The notes under the pieces are model-generated. The model saw only the letters and a list, made by a program, of their open reading frames with translations. It did not search any database and was not told where the DNA came from. The position numbers and the translations under genes are program-made. DNA of 64,000 nucleotides from Shinella zoogloeoides (GTDB lineage Bacteria > Pseudomonadota > Alphaproteobacteria > Rhizobiales > Rhizobiaceae): positions 1,005,501-1,069,500 of the forward strand of contig NZ_CP093528.1 in the NCBI RefSeq assembly GCF_022682305.1, read 5' to 3'. Every line of letters starts with the position of its first letter. Position 1 is the first letter of the stretch. Shown here one piece after another: positions 23,905 through 32,754 of the stretch.

Positions 23905-24474
23905 ATGGCTAATCTTGGAACCACTTTCAAAGCCGAAGATCATGATACTGAACAGCGTGGCGAGTATGAAGAACTGCCCAACGGTGTTTACTCTCTCGAG
24001 ATCGAGGCAAGCGACGTCGGCCCCACCAAGTCTGGCACCGGCACGGTACTGAAGACCACCAACGTCGTTATTGCTCCTGAGCAGTTTAAGGGCAGAAAGC
24101 TGTTCAGTACCTATAATTTAGAAAACGCTAACGAAGTCGCGCAACGTATTGGACAACAGCAATTCGCCGCTCTTTGCCGCGCCATCGGACTTTCCGAAGT
24201 CTCTGATTCTGAAGACCTGCACTTCCGCAGCTTTACTGTAAAGGTTGGCCTCGGCAAGCCGTCGAAGGACGGTCAGTATCCGGCCCGCGCCGAGATTAAG
24301 ACCTACTACTTCCCCGATCAGGGCAACGTGCCAGATCCGGCAATCGATGCCGAGCAGCCGCGTCCGGCTCCGGCGAACGACAACCGCGCACCTGCGGCGA
24401 ACGACAACCGCCAGCAGGCCAGCCGACCGGCTGCGGCTGCTACGGGAAGCCGGTCGTGGGGGAAGCGCGCCTAG
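23905..24474 (+). CDS. DUF669-type SSB-like phage protein
   Basis: 189 residues. The first 135 match DUF669 (GTTFKAEDHDTEQRGEYEEL, LPNGVYSLEIEASDVGPTKS and GRKLFSTYNLENANEVAQRI), a phage single-strand-binding or annealing partner. The C-terminal tail is disordered with two motifs, APANDNRAP and AANDNRQQ (24373-24384, 24397-24408). It would work with the Sak4-like ATPase. Leader AGAAGGAGACGACGAA before ATG. Confidence 0.82.
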   Translation: MANLGTTFKAEDHDTEQRGEYEELPNGVYSLEIEASDVGPTKSGTGTVLKTTNVVIAPEQFKGRKLFSTYNLENANEVAQRIGQQQFAALCRAIGLSEVSDSEDLHFRSFTVKVGLGKPSKDGQYPARAEIKTYYFPDQGNVPDPAIDAEQPRPAPANDNRAPAANDNRQQASRPAAAATGSRSWGKRA

Positions 24475-24495
24475 CGCAGCAGTGCGCTAACCAAC

Positions 24496-24523
24496 GTGGC
24501 CGGTTGCTCGCGCAACTGGCCAC
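24496..24523 (+). promoter_or_regulatory. Leader hairpin before the clamp gene
   Basis: GTGGCCGGTTGC (24496-24507) pairs with GCAACTGGCCAC (24512-24523), 11 Watson-Crick pairs and one G-U, loop TCGC. It is followed by CACCACCACAGAGGAGACACCC and the dnaN-like start at 24547. Confidence 0.6.
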
Positions 24524-24546
24524 CCACCACCACAGAGGAGACACCC

Positions 24547-25602
24547 ATGCACCTTGTAATCCACAAGGAAGACCTGGCGCGCGTCTTGAGCGCCGTCGCC
24601 AAGGTAGTCGAAAGCCGGAACACAATCCAGATCCTGTCGTGCGTCATGCTGACCGCAGCAGCAAGCGGCAGCGCAGGCGGCCTGTCAGTCATGGCCACCG
24701 ACCTGGACATCCTCGCCACAGCCGGCGCGCCAGCAACCGTCAATGCCGCCGGCAGCATCTGCGTGGAAGCGAAGCTGCTCACCGATATCGCGCGCAAAGC
24801 TACGGGCGACATCACCATGATCCTGGACGACGGCAAACTGGTCGTGAAGTCCGGCCGGTCTCGCTTCAGCTTGCAGACGTTGCCCGCCGAAGACTTCCCG
24901 AATCTCGGCACGCACAACTATGACGCCGAATTCGAGACGGACCTTGCCGCGCTGTTCGCGCCGGTTTCGTTTGCTATGTCGAGCGAGGAGACAAGATTTT
25001 ACCTCCAAGGCATTTACCTGGAGCCGACAGCCGCCACGGCGACGGACGGCCACCGTCTGGGCACGAACGCGGCCGACCTGCCGGAATTCACGCCCGTCAT
25101 CGTCCCGCGCAAGCTGGTCGGTCTCGTGCCGAAGGGAGCCGTGAAGGTATCAATCAGTCAGCAGAAGATACGTTTGGAGACCGACGCGCTCACGCTCACG
25201 TCGAAGCTGATCGACGGCACGTACCCCGACTACCGCCGCATCATGCCGAAGCAGAACGACAAGCTCGTCAAGGTGGACCGTGACGCTCTCATGAAGGCCG
25301 CCGACCGGGTGTCGACAGTCTCGTCGGAACGTGGCCGCGCCGTCAAGCTCAGCATTTCGCCTGGCGGCGTGCGGTTGGCCGTGAATAGCGCCGATGCGGG
25401 AAGCGCCGAAGACGAGATCGAGGCCGAGTACAGCGGCGAACCGCTCGATATCGGCTTCAATGCGGCGTACCTCAAGGAACTGATGGGCGTGCTTCCCGCC
25501 GGCGAAGTGACGATCGCGCTGGCGGACAGCGGCTCGCCGACGCTGATCACGGGCGGGACGGAGGGGCCGACGTTGGTTCTGATGCCCATGCGTGTTTCGT
25601 GA
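24547..25602 (+). CDS. dnaN: Phage-encoded DNA polymerase III beta sliding clamp
   Basis: 351 residues, slightly shorter than bacterial clamps (about 365-375). All three clamp domains are visible: KEDLARVLSAVAKVVESRNT with IQILSCVMLTA at the N-terminus, EDFPNLG near residue 116, then DGHRLG in domain 2 and a C-terminal end MPMRVS in place of the usual MPMR(L). It would tether the host polymerase to phage DNA. The start at 24547 is fixed by GAGGAGACACCC. Confidence 0.92.
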   Translation: MHLVIHKEDLARVLSAVAKVVESRNTIQILSCVMLTAAASGSAGGLSVMATDLDILATAGAPATVNAAGSICVEAKLLTDIARKATGDITMILDDGKLVVKSGRSRFSLQTLPAEDFPNLGTHNYDAEFETDLAALFAPVSFAMSSEETRFYLQGIYLEPTAATATDGHRLGTNAADLPEFTPVIVPRKLVGLVPKGAVKVSISQQKIRLETDALTLTSKLIDGTYPDYRRIMPKQNDKLVKVDRDALMKAADRVSTVSSERGRAVKLSISPGGVRLAVNSADAGSAEDEIEAEYSGEPLDIGFNAAYLKELMGVLPAGEVTIALADSGSPTLITGGTEGPTLVLMPMRVS

Positions 25603-25889
25603 TGGCCGTCGCTGGAAAGGAGGGCGGGCTGTGGCGGCCCGCCAACGGCACGGAGGGGCAGGACTTTGAGGCTAATTGGTGTCGTCACTGCCTGAACTCG
25701 AAGCCGAACGTCTGGGAGGATAAATTCGGAAACGAGACCGTGAGTGGCTGCGACATAGTCGACCGGGCGTTCTGGGGTCACGTCCTCGCCCTCGAATGGG
25801 TCGTTCGCAACGGCGCGCCGCACTGCACGGCTTTCCGCCAAGACCCTGCCAATCCTGCACGATGCTTGAAGACGAAGGAGATGTTTTGA
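25602..25889 (+). CDS. Cys-containing hypothetical phage protein
   Basis: 95 residues with NWCRHCLNSKPNVWEDKFG, VSGCDIVDRA and HCTAFRQDPANPARCLKTK, which could form a zinc site. Similar small Cys proteins occur next to phage replication genes. ATG overlaps the clamp stop (TGATG). Function unknown. Confidence 0.65.
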   Translation: MAVAGKEGGLWRPANGTEGQDFEANWCRHCLNSKPNVWEDKFGNETVSGCDIVDRAFWGHVLALEWVVRNGAPHCTAFRQDPANPARCLKTKEMF

Positions 25890-26170
25890 TGCACATCACG
25901 AACCACGGCGGAAAGCGCGTCCGCGAGCGCCTCGGCATCCCGAAAAAGGCCGTCGACCGCATGGCGGCACTCGCGCTGTCCGAAGGGAAGCGACATGCCG
26001 ACTTTGCGGGATCGATGAGGCGATACCTCGATGGGGTTTTCCTAGAGCATCGGAGCGCGAATAACCTTCGAGTCTATGCGCAACACGTCTTCGTCTTTAG
26101 CGGGGAGGCCCTAATCACGGCGTGGCAGTTGCCCGCCAAGTACCGCAACAGCAAGGCGGTTCTGTCGTAA
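25889..26170 (+). CDS. Conserved small phage/bacterial protein
   Basis: 93 residues. The pattern HITNHGGKRVRERLGIPKKA with NLRVYAQHVFVFSGEALITA and WQLPAKYR is of a small protein found in many phages and Firmicutes genomes (basic helix followed by three strands, somewhat RelE-like). Its function is not established. TGATG overlap at the start and TAATG at the end. Confidence 0.65.
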   Translation: MHITNHGGKRVRERLGIPKKAVDRMAALALSEGKRHADFAGSMRRYLDGVFLEHRSANNLRVYAQHVFVFSGEALITAWQLPAKYRNSKAVLS

Positions 26171-27105
26171 TGGCGCCCATCCCGAAGCCAACGCCGTCAA
26201 CGATTTCCGCAATCGACGCCTACTATGTCGAGCAGGCGTCTGACTGGGATTCCCTTGGCATCTCCGTGTCGCTGGCCGGCACTGAGTGCCTTCGCGCATT
26301 GTTCTACGAGTTCCGATGGGCCTCTCCGCCAGAGACCCCCACAGGCAAACGTCAACGTCTCTTCGAGCGCGGCCAAGAGGACGAGGAAAAAATGCTCGAC
26401 GACCTACGCAAGGTGGGCGTGGAGGTGTGGGGTGAGCAAGAGAAAGCGCGAGCGGTGCACGGGTTTGTGCGCGGCAAATTAGATGGCCTAGCGCTTGGAC
26501 TTCTGGAGGCGAGGAAGACCACCCATGTTGTCGAGTGCAAAAGTGTCAATACTAAGGGCTTCAAGTCCATAGTGAAGGACGGAGTCCGAAAGGCAAAGCC
26601 TCTTCATTGGACGCAAGTGCAGCTGTACATGCATATCATGGGATACGCACGCGCATACTATTACGTGAAATGCGCAGATACTCAAGAGTATTGGGCAGAG
26701 AGAGTCGAGCACGACATGGACTACTGTCTTCGCCTCCTCGCCAATCTTGAGCGCATCATTTTTTCAGACGCGCCACCGGGACGCATTTCCGAGAAGCCGG
26801 ACTTCTTCGGATGCCAGTTCTGTCGCCACCATGCGGTTTGCCACGACGGAGCAATGCCAAGAGTGACATGTCGCACGTGCATTCACTTTCTGCCTGAGCG
26901 GGGAGGGGACTGCCATGTCAGTTGTCAGCGATGGTCAAAGCCACTGGGAATAACAGAGCAGCGGGACGCGTGCCCAGCCCATCTATTTTTACCAAGCCTA
27001 ATTGATGGCGAGCAGATCGATTGTGACGAGGAAAATGAAATCATTGTCTACAGAATGCGAGATGGAAGTATCTGGCGGGATGGCGATTCCCAGAAGCGCG
27101 CATGA
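26170..27105 (+). CDS. Cas4/RecB-like PD-(D/E)XK nuclease
   Basis: 311 residues. The nuclease core is visible: HGFVRGKLDGLALGLLEARK (Asp of GKLDG) followed by THVVECKSVNTKGF (the ExK of ECK). A cysteine cluster FFGCQFCRHHAVCHDG with CRTCIHFLPERGG downstream resembles the iron-sulfur site of Cas4/AddB-like exonucleases. It likely resects DNA for the Sak4/SSB recombination system. The start overlaps the previous stop. Confidence 0.8.
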   Translation: MAPIPKPTPSTISAIDAYYVEQASDWDSLGISVSLAGTECLRALFYEFRWASPPETPTGKRQRLFERGQEDEEKMLDDLRKVGVEVWGEQEKARAVHGFVRGKLDGLALGLLEARKTTHVVECKSVNTKGFKSIVKDGVRKAKPLHWTQVQLYMHIMGYARAYYYVKCADTQEYWAERVEHDMDYCLRLLANLERIIFSDAPPGRISEKPDFFGCQFCRHHAVCHDGAMPRVTCRTCIHFLPERGGDCHVSCQRWSKPLGITEQRDACPAHLFLPSLIDGEQIDCDEENEIIVYRMRDGSIWRDGDSQKRA

Positions 27106-27973
27106 AGCAAGGATTGCTGGCCAGAAAATTTATTTTACTGGACAGCCATGCAGTAAAGGACACCTATCAAGGCGTTACACAATTAGCCAATCCTGTGTAC
27201 AATGTTCAAAGGAGAAATATGAGCGCGCCAAGAGTTCAGATGAATACAGAGAAGCAAGGAATTCTAAACAAAGGGATCGTTATGCTGAGGACCCGGATCT
27301 AAGGGCTCGCATAAAGGAAAAACAACGCGTAAGGCGCTCCACGAAGGAATATTGGGAACGCGAAAACGAGAGAATGCGAAATAAGCGCAAGGCTGATGAA
27401 GGGTTCAGGGAGAGATCTAACACGTACAGCCGCGAGTATGCGTCGAGGCCAGATCAGAAGGAAAAACGGAAGAAGGCCGACGCGGAGAGGTACCAACGGC
27501 GAAAGGCCGAGGGAAAGACTACAAGCGACGAACGCCGTGAGTACATGAGAGAATACATGAGACGGAAGATCGCATCGGATGGCGGCTTTCGTTTGGATTT
27601 GGCGTTCAGCGCAGCGGTCAGGAGATCATTGGGTTCAAGCAAAGGCGGAAGAAGCTGGGAGACTTTAGTCGGCTATTCGCTAGAAGCCCTCAAGATTCAC
27701 CTGGAACAGCGGTTCCAACGCGGCATGTCATGGGAGAACTACGGCCGAGGTGGATGGCATATTGACCACATAATTCCTCGGTCAGCTTTTAATTACCAAA
27801 CACCGCAAGACATCGATTTCAAACGTTGCTGGGCACTCGAAAACCTGCAGCCACTTTGGGAATTCGACAATATATCAAAGGGCGCAAAGTTGGACGGGCC
27901 GTTCCAGCCAAGCCTAGCTCTCCCAATTCCGGCGAACGACAACCAGTGTGCCGTCGTCGACCTGTTCGCATAA
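27080..27973 (+). CDS. HNH homing-type endonuclease B
   Basis: 297 residues from ATG 27080 (an alternative ATG at 27035 has a GAGGAAA ribosome site). N-terminal finger YFTGQPCSKGHLSRRY with QSCVQCS, a charged helical middle, and a nuclease end GGWHIDHIIPRSAFNYQTPQ plus CWALENLQPLWEFDN, nearly a copy of endonuclease A. The C-terminus ends PIPANDNQ (ANDN at 27932-27943). It overlaps the Cas4-like gene by 26 bases. The local DNA is richer in A/T than its neighbours, a sign of recent arrival. Confidence 0.82.
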   Translation: MAIPRSAHEARIAGQKIYFTGQPCSKGHLSRRYTISQSCVQCSKEKYERAKSSDEYREARNSKQRDRYAEDPDLRARIKEKQRVRRSTKEYWERENERMRNKRKADEGFRERSNTYSREYASRPDQKEKRKKADAERYQRRKAEGKTTSDERREYMREYMRRKIASDGGFRLDLAFSAAVRRSLGSSKGGRSWETLVGYSLEALKIHLEQRFQRGMSWENYGRGGWHIDHIIPRSAFNYQTPQDIDFKRCWALENLQPLWEFDNISKGAKLDGPFQPSLALPIPANDNQCAVVDLFA

Positions 27974-27977
27974 CCGC

Positions 27978-27996
27978 CCGGCCCCACCAAGGCCGG
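27978..27996 (+). promoter_or_regulatory. Leader hairpin with CCACCAA loop
   Basis: CCGGCC (27978-27983) and GGCCGG (27991-27996) enclose CCACCAA. It stands right after the endonuclease B stop and before ACACCACAAGAGGAGAAACC and the sigma-like gene. The same loop occurs at 33470-33476. Confidence 0.6.
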
Positions 27997-28020
27997 CCGA
28001 CACCACAAGAGGAGAAACCA

Positions 28021-28524
28021 ATGAACAAAACCAAGACAACTACCACCAACACCAACCGCCCCGCCGAGTTCGATGCGCGCGTCATGGCCTACCTGCCCGG
28101 CCTTCGCCGGCTTGCCGCAAAGTATGTCCCGCGCCCGTACCGCGATGACCTTGTGACCGACACCATCATGTACGCGCTCGATCGCTGGCAGAACTACCGC
28201 GAAGACGGTGGCATGTGGAACTGGCTTTCATGGAACATGCGCGGGATCGCGACGAACGCCGCCAAGAAGGCCGCAAGCCAGAAGAATCGCGCGATTTTCG
28301 TGCCGCTCACCCATCATGATTCCGCCGTCGCGCCATCGCAGGAAGGCTATGTGCAGCTTTCCGAGGCCTTGCGCCTGGTATCGGCGCATCGCCATGGCTC
28401 CGTCCTGCTGCGTCGAGCAATGGGTGACGGCCTGAAGGAAATTGCAGTCGATCGCGGCACGTCCGTCGAATGGGTGCGCCAGATGGAAGTAGCGGCGCGC
28501 GCCGAACTGAGGGCGGCAGCATGA
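28021..28524 (+). CDS. Phage sigma-70-family-like factor
   Basis: 167 residues. The N-terminal half resembles sigma region 2 (ARVMAYLPGLRRLAAKYVPR, YRDDLVTDTIMYALDRWQNY, MWNWLSWNMRGIATNAAKKA) and the C-terminal 50 residues region 4 (DGLKEIAVDRGTSVEWVRQM). ECF-like size. It could redirect host RNA polymerase to phage promoters, or be a regulator of the same fold. Its own operon begins after the CCACCAA hairpin. Confidence 0.75.
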   Translation: MNKTKTTTTNTNRPAEFDARVMAYLPGLRRLAAKYVPRPYRDDLVTDTIMYALDRWQNYREDGGMWNWLSWNMRGIATNAAKKAASQKNRAIFVPLTHHDSAVAPSQEGYVQLSEALRLVSAHRHGSVLLRRAMGDGLKEIAVDRGTSVEWVRQMEVAARAELRAAA

Positions 28525-28679
28525 CCCACCCCGTTGATGTGATTGGCGCAGACGCAGTTGCGGCGCTTCGCGAGGCCGGCTGGATCGTGGTGCGCGAGGA
28601 CTCCATCCGGCTGGCGCAGGCCATGGCGCGGGAGGAGGGGCGTGAGGAGAAGCATGGGCGGAGGGCCAACAGTGCTTGA
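28521..28679 (+). CDS. Small hypothetical phage protein
   Basis: 52 residues (MTHPVDVIGADAVAALREAG at the start, then WIVVREDSIRLAQAMAREE), helical and overlapping the sigma-like stop as ATGA. Unknown function. It overlaps the start of endonuclease C by 26 bases. Confidence 0.55.
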   Translation: MTHPVDVIGADAVAALREAGWIVVREDSIRLAQAMAREEGREEKHGRRANSA

Positions 28680-29511
28680 GCTAACAAATGCGTTCGGGGG
28701 GGAGATTTACCAAGCGGCTAACGACAACCGCGAGCGAAAGAACGGGCCGTGGCTGCCGACTCAGGCCGCCGCGAAAAAGGCAGGTTCAAAGCATTACTTC
28801 ACTGGAGAACCGTGTCAAAACGGCCACATCACTACTCGTTATGCGAGTAACGCGGCATGCACAAAATGCGCCTCAGACACACGAAATGAACAAAACAAGC
28901 TGCGAGCGGCGCTGGACCCGGAGTGGAAAGCGGAGCGCAACGCCAAGCAACGCGAGCGATACGCCGCCGACCCGTCGAAGTCGCGCGCACATAACAAACG
29001 TTGGATCGCCGCCAATGACAATCATCGACGTGAGTACACACGTGAGTACATGAGGATGCGGCGCGCCGAAGACCCGACGCTTAACGAGCGCGCGAAAGAA
29101 CGAATGCGCGAGAAGCGAGCAGACCCAGCGTATGTCGAGGCTGAGCGGGAAAAAGAACGTCAACGATACGCAGAGAACCCTGAAAAGCATCGCGAAAAAA
29201 GCCGACGGTATGCGAAGGAAAATCCCGAGGTCGCCGCCACACACGCTCGGAATCGCCGGGCAAAGATACGGGAGGCGGAAGGGTTCCACACCACTGAGGA
29301 CGTAAACGAAATCTTGGTGCGACAGAGGCATCGGTGCGCGTTCTGTGGCACGTCAATCCGCAAGGCCTACGACGTTGATCACATTGTCCCCATCTCGAAG
29401 GGTGGGAGCAACTGGCCGTCTAACCTTCAATGCCTTTGCCCTACGTGCAATCGCCAGAAGAATAACCTTGACCCGTTTGTATTTGCGCGCAGGAAAGGTA
29501 AGCTATTGTGA
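28654..29511 (+). CDS. HNH homing-type endonuclease C
   Basis: 285 residues from ATG 28654 (GAGGAGAAGC ahead). N-terminal YFTGEPCQNGHITTRY with AACTKCA is the same finger as in A and B, but the C-terminal nuclease is a classical HNH with zinc ligands: CAFCGTSIRKAYDVDHIVPI and LCPTCNRQKNN. The middle is a long charged helix of ERQRYAENPEKHREKSRRYA type. Two ANDN motifs (28717-28728, 29011-29022). Confidence 0.85.
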   Translation: MGGGPTVLELTNAFGGEIYQAANDNRERKNGPWLPTQAAAKKAGSKHYFTGEPCQNGHITTRYASNAACTKCASDTRNEQNKLRAALDPEWKAERNAKQRERYAADPSKSRAHNKRWIAANDNHRREYTREYMRMRRAEDPTLNERAKERMREKRADPAYVEAEREKERQRYAENPEKHREKSRRYAKENPEVAATHARNRRAKIREAEGFHTTEDVNEILVRQRHRCAFCGTSIRKAYDVDHIVPISKGGSNWPSNLQCLCPTCNRQKNNLDPFVFARRKGKLL

Positions 29512-31163
29512 CTACGATCCAATTCCGCCCGTACCAATCAGAAGCCATTGAGGCGATAGACGCGGAGCTTGAACGTGTCGATTCCACGTTGCTTGTCGCG
29601 TCGGTAGGCGCCGGCAAAACGTTGATGCAGGCAGGATTTATTCAGCGCGTTATCGGGAAGTATCCCGACGCGCGGTTCGTTTGCGCCGTGCACACAAGAG
29701 AGTTGGTTTTTCAAAATTTTAATGCGCTGATCAGAATCTGGCCATTTGCCGATGCGGGCATCAATAGCGCCGCTCTCGGCCAACGCCGGACGAAAAGTCA
29801 GATTCTCTTCTGCTCTATCCAGTCAGTCTATAGCAAGGCTGCAGAGATTGGCTGGGTGGATTGCCTTATCGTGGATGAGGCCCACCTGATCAGCCCCAAG
29901 AGCAACACGATGTACAGGCAGTTCATCGATGCGCTTCGCGCCATCAACCCAGACATGCGTATTCTCGGCATGTCTGGAACGCCGTTCCGCATGGACATGG
30001 GCGACCTCACAGATGGCGATGACGCCCTCTTCAAATCTATCGCCTACAGCATCGGACCAGGCCAGCTTATCGATGAGGGATACCTGACGCGACCGATTAG
30101 CAAAGGTACAGCGACAACCTTCGACGTGACGGGCGTTCATACGCGCGGGGGAGAATACATTGCCGGCGAGTTGGAGCGGGCTGTCAACGTCCAGCACATC
30201 ACGGATGCCGCGGTAGAAGAGGTGATCAGGTATGGCCACGGTCGCAAAAGCTGGATCGCCTTCTGCGCCGGGGTGGATCATGCTCGAGAGGTGCGAGACG
30301 CGATGCGGTTGCGCGGCATCTCTTGTGAGATGGTTGAGGGCACAATGGATGCCGGCAGCCGAAAGCGGACCATCGAAGCCTACACTCGTGGGGAAATCCG
30401 GTGCCTCACGAACGTCAATGTGCTTTCGATCGGTTTCGACTACCCTGCAATTGACCTAGTCGCGCTCATGCGTCCAACCAAAAGCCCGGCACTTTACATC
30501 CAACAGGTCGGCCGTGGACTACGGTTAGCGCCAGGAAAAAAGGACTGCCTGGTTTTGGATTTTGCGAATGTCGTCAGGACACTTGGTCCGATCGACGACG
30601 TCCAGATTAAAAAGCCGGGGAAGGGAACAGGTGAGGCCCCCATCCGCATCTGCCCTCAATGCGAGTGCATCAACCACGCATCCGTGCGCGCATGTGTTGA
30701 TTGCGGTCTTGAATTCCCGGAGCCGGAAATCAAGGTCAACGCAATCGCAGACGATGTCCCGATTATCTCTACTGCTCCTGCAGAGCCTCGCATCGTCCGA
30801 AAGCGCACGTTTTGGAATCATCCGGGGAAGGACGGCAAAGCAGACAGCGTAAAAACCGTTTTCACGGTCGGCATGAGCCAGATCAATAAATGGTATGCGC
30901 CGCAGGCTGGCGGCCGCGCCAAAGCGGATAGTGACCGCTTCTGGGACGCCCATCACGGCAAGCGACCGTTTCCTAAGACCGCCCTCGAGTGGCTGGAGAG
31001 GCAAGGGGAGCTTGCCGAGACAAAGGAGATTTTCGTTCGTCCGGCCGGCAAATACTGGAACGTCGAAGGCTACACCCCAGCCAACGACAATGTTCCTGCG
31101 GCTGCGAATGACAGCGGCCCGACGAGGCTGGCCGCGATGATGGACGACGCGATTCCATTCTGA
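29508..31163 (+). CDS. SF2 DEAD/DEAH-box helicase
   Basis: 551 residues with a GTG start overlapping the previous stop. Motif I ASVGAGKT (residues 31-38), motif II DEAH (123-126), motif III GMSGTPFRM and motif VI QQVGRGLRLAPGK identify a superfamily 2 helicase of the phage replication or recombination type. A four-Cys zinc ribbon (ICPQCECINH, ACVDCGLEF) follows. The tail has YTPANDNVPAAANDSGP (31080-31091, 31104-31115). Confidence 0.92.
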   Translation: MTTIQFRPYQSEAIEAIDAELERVDSTLLVASVGAGKTLMQAGFIQRVIGKYPDARFVCAVHTRELVFQNFNALIRIWPFADAGINSAALGQRRTKSQILFCSIQSVYSKAAEIGWVDCLIVDEAHLISPKSNTMYRQFIDALRAINPDMRILGMSGTPFRMDMGDLTDGDDALFKSIAYSIGPGQLIDEGYLTRPISKGTATTFDVTGVHTRGGEYIAGELERAVNVQHITDAAVEEVIRYGHGRKSWIAFCAGVDHAREVRDAMRLRGISCEMVEGTMDAGSRKRTIEAYTRGEIRCLTNVNVLSIGFDYPAIDLVALMRPTKSPALYIQQVGRGLRLAPGKKDCLVLDFANVVRTLGPIDDVQIKKPGKGTGEAPIRICPQCECINHASVRACVDCGLEFPEPEIKVNAIADDVPIISTAPAEPRIVRKRTFWNHPGKDGKADSVKTVFTVGMSQINKWYAPQAGGRAKADSDRFWDAHHGKRPFPKTALEWLERQGELAETKEIFVRPAGKYWNVEGYTPANDNVPAAANDSGPTRLAAMMDDAIPF

Positions 31164-31170
31164 CGCTGAC

Positions 31171-31199
31171 TTGACAAAATTGTAAAAATGCACTAGTTT
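31171..31199 (+). promoter_or_regulatory. Copy 3 of the TTGACAAAATTGTAA promoter/operator
   Basis: TTGACA (31171-31176), 17 bases, TAGTTT (31194-31199). Eight bases after the helicase stop and upstream of the gene at 31237. The first 20 bases are identical to the copy at 40907 and nearly so to that at 19909. Confidence 0.7.
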
Positions 31200-31236
31200 G
31201 CGTGTACCAACCAACTATACCGCTTAGAGGAGACGA

Positions 31237-31425
31237 ATGATGACGAGAAGACAGGAAGACGGCTGGATCGAATGGACCGGCGGCGAGCAACCAGTTGCCG
31301 ATGACGTGCTGATTGAGGTTATCCTCAAGAACGGGATGCGATACGAGGAGTACAGCGATGAGATCCGCTGGAATTCGAAAAATGATCGCGATGTTGCTGC
31401 CTACCGCGTCGTAGGTGCCGCATGA
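31237..31425 (+). CDS. Small hypothetical phage protein
   Basis: 62 residues (WIEWTGGEQPVADDVLIEVI, RDVAAYRVVGAA), not recognised; a short beta-rich fold of the type seen in many phage genes that begin with Trp-Ile/Ile-Trp. First gene after the third copy of the operator; leader TTAGAGGAGACGA. ATGATG gives two possible starts. ATGA overlap downstream. Confidence 0.6.
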   Translation: MMTRRQEDGWIEWTGGEQPVADDVLIEVILKNGMRYEEYSDEIRWNSKNDRDVAAYRVVGAA

Positions 31426-32159
31426 CCACCACCGACTTCAACCCCATGGCCGTCGCCAAGACCCACAACCAGTCGCCCGAACTTCTCCTGTTCCAGGAGA
31501 TCGACGACCTCTATGAAGAAGCGCGCAACTTTGCCGACGGCGAGCCGATCGCCAGCCAGGAAATGGCCGACGCCATCACCACCTTGCGCGAGGGCATCCA
31601 CGAGGCCGGCAAGAAGGCGGATGCGCTGCGCGTCGAGGAGAAGAAGCCCCACGATGACGCAGCCAAGGCCGTGCAGGACAAATACAATCCCTACGTCCAG
31701 CCGAAGAAAGGCCGCGTCGACATGGCCAAGTCGGCTCTCGACAGCTTGTTGACCCCATGGCGGCAGAAGGTTGCAGCAGAAAAAGCCGCAGAGGCCGCCC
31801 GCATTGCCAGGGAGGCGGAGGCTGCTAAGCTTGCCGCGCAGGCCGCAATGCAGGCCAGCGCCGGTAATCTTGCCGAACGGGAAGCCGCAGAGGAGCTGCT
31901 GGCGGACGCTAAGGCGCTGGAGAAGACGGCGCGCCGTGCGGACAAGGCGGCAACGACGGGGCTGGGGCTTAGGACGGTTTGGGAGGCTGAGTTGGTGGAC
32001 GTCGAGAAGGCGCTCGATTGGGCCTATGGGCGTGACGCGGCGGCGTTCCATGCCGTGGCGCAGCGGAATGCCGACGAATTGGTGCGTTCCGGCGTGCGCA
32101 GCGTGCCGGGGTTCCGGGTGGTTGAGGAGAAAGTAGCTAGTGCTGGGCGGGCAGCATGA
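31422..32159 (+). CDS. Hypothetical coiled-coil phage protein
   Basis: 245 residues. A long helical region with AAEKAAEAARIAREAEAAKL (residues about 113-160) follows PQ/KKPHDDAAKAVQDKYNPY. The C-terminus (LRTVWEAELVDVEKALDWAY, ELVRSGVRSVPGFRVVEEK) is a pattern common to phage proteins of unknown function located near recombination genes. ATGA overlap with the previous gene. Confidence 0.7.
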   Translation: MTTTDFNPMAVAKTHNQSPELLLFQEIDDLYEEARNFADGEPIASQEMADAITTLREGIHEAGKKADALRVEEKKPHDDAAKAVQDKYNPYVQPKKGRVDMAKSALDSLLTPWRQKVAAEKAAEAARIAREAEAAKLAAQAAMQASAGNLAEREAAEELLADAKALEKTARRADKAATTGLGLRTVWEAELVDVEKALDWAYGRDAAAFHAVAQRNADELVRSGVRSVPGFRVVEEKVASAGRAA

Positions 32160-32500
32160 TGACCACCATCACCGAAACCGCCCTGAACTGGAGCGTCGCG
32201 GGCGATCGTCAAGCTCCGCATGGCCTTGACGAAGTCCTGCTGCTCCTCAACGAGGCGAGGCTTTCAATTCCCGCCGAATATCGCTCAACTGCCGAGATCG
32301 ACTTCGAACCATATTTCGACTGTGCAGGCGACAGCTACCCGCAGATCCGCATCACCTACGAGAGGCCCGAGACAGAGGAAGAAGCGGCAACTCGCGCGGC
32401 CAACGAGCGGGCGCACTGGGGCGACCAGTTGAATCGGGCGCGCGCTCGCGTCGATTTCTGCCTGGCGCAGATTGATGGGCTGGGTGAGGGGAGGGGCTGA
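32156..32500 (+). CDS. Hypothetical phage protein
   Basis: 114 residues with a C-terminal helix (THWGDQ-like HWGDQLNRARARVDFCLAQI). The middle (EIDFEPYFDCAGDSYPQIRI, TYERPETEEEA) suggests a beta sheet of the phage small-protein type. Function unknown. Overlaps both neighbours by a few bases. Confidence 0.6.
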   Translation: MMTTITETALNWSVAGDRQAPHGLDEVLLLLNEARLSIPAEYRSTAEIDFEPYFDCAGDSYPQIRITYERPETEEEAATRAANERAHWGDQLNRARARVDFCLAQIDGLGEGRG

Positions 32501-32754
32501 TGGTGGATTTTCCCGAAAGGATATGGGCGACCGTCAACGGCATGTCCACGCGGCTTCCTGATGGGGGCCGTCAGCTCGTCGGCGGGTGGTGCGAAGACGC
32601 AATGCGCGACAGAGTGACTGAATATGTCCGCGCGGATGTTGTTCAGCGTATCGCCGACGCATTGTACGCGCAGGTCTACGAACACGGAGCCGTAACGGCA
32701 GACGCCTATGCGCTAATTGACGGGTTCTCGCCCCGTGCCGAGGAGAACGTGTGA
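32500..32754 (+). CDS. Hypothetical phage protein, IW-motif family
   Basis: 84 residues with FPERIWATVNGM at the start and RVTEYVRADVVQRIADAL near residue 38. The same layout (PxxIW..., then YVRxDhh) appears in the gene at 32957, so the two look like diverged paralogues. Such proteins are common in rhizobial phages and have no assigned role. Confidence 0.6.
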   Translation: MVDFPERIWATVNGMSTRLPDGGRQLVGGWCEDAMRDRVTEYVRADVVQRIADALYAQVYEHGAVTADAYALIDGFSPRAEENV

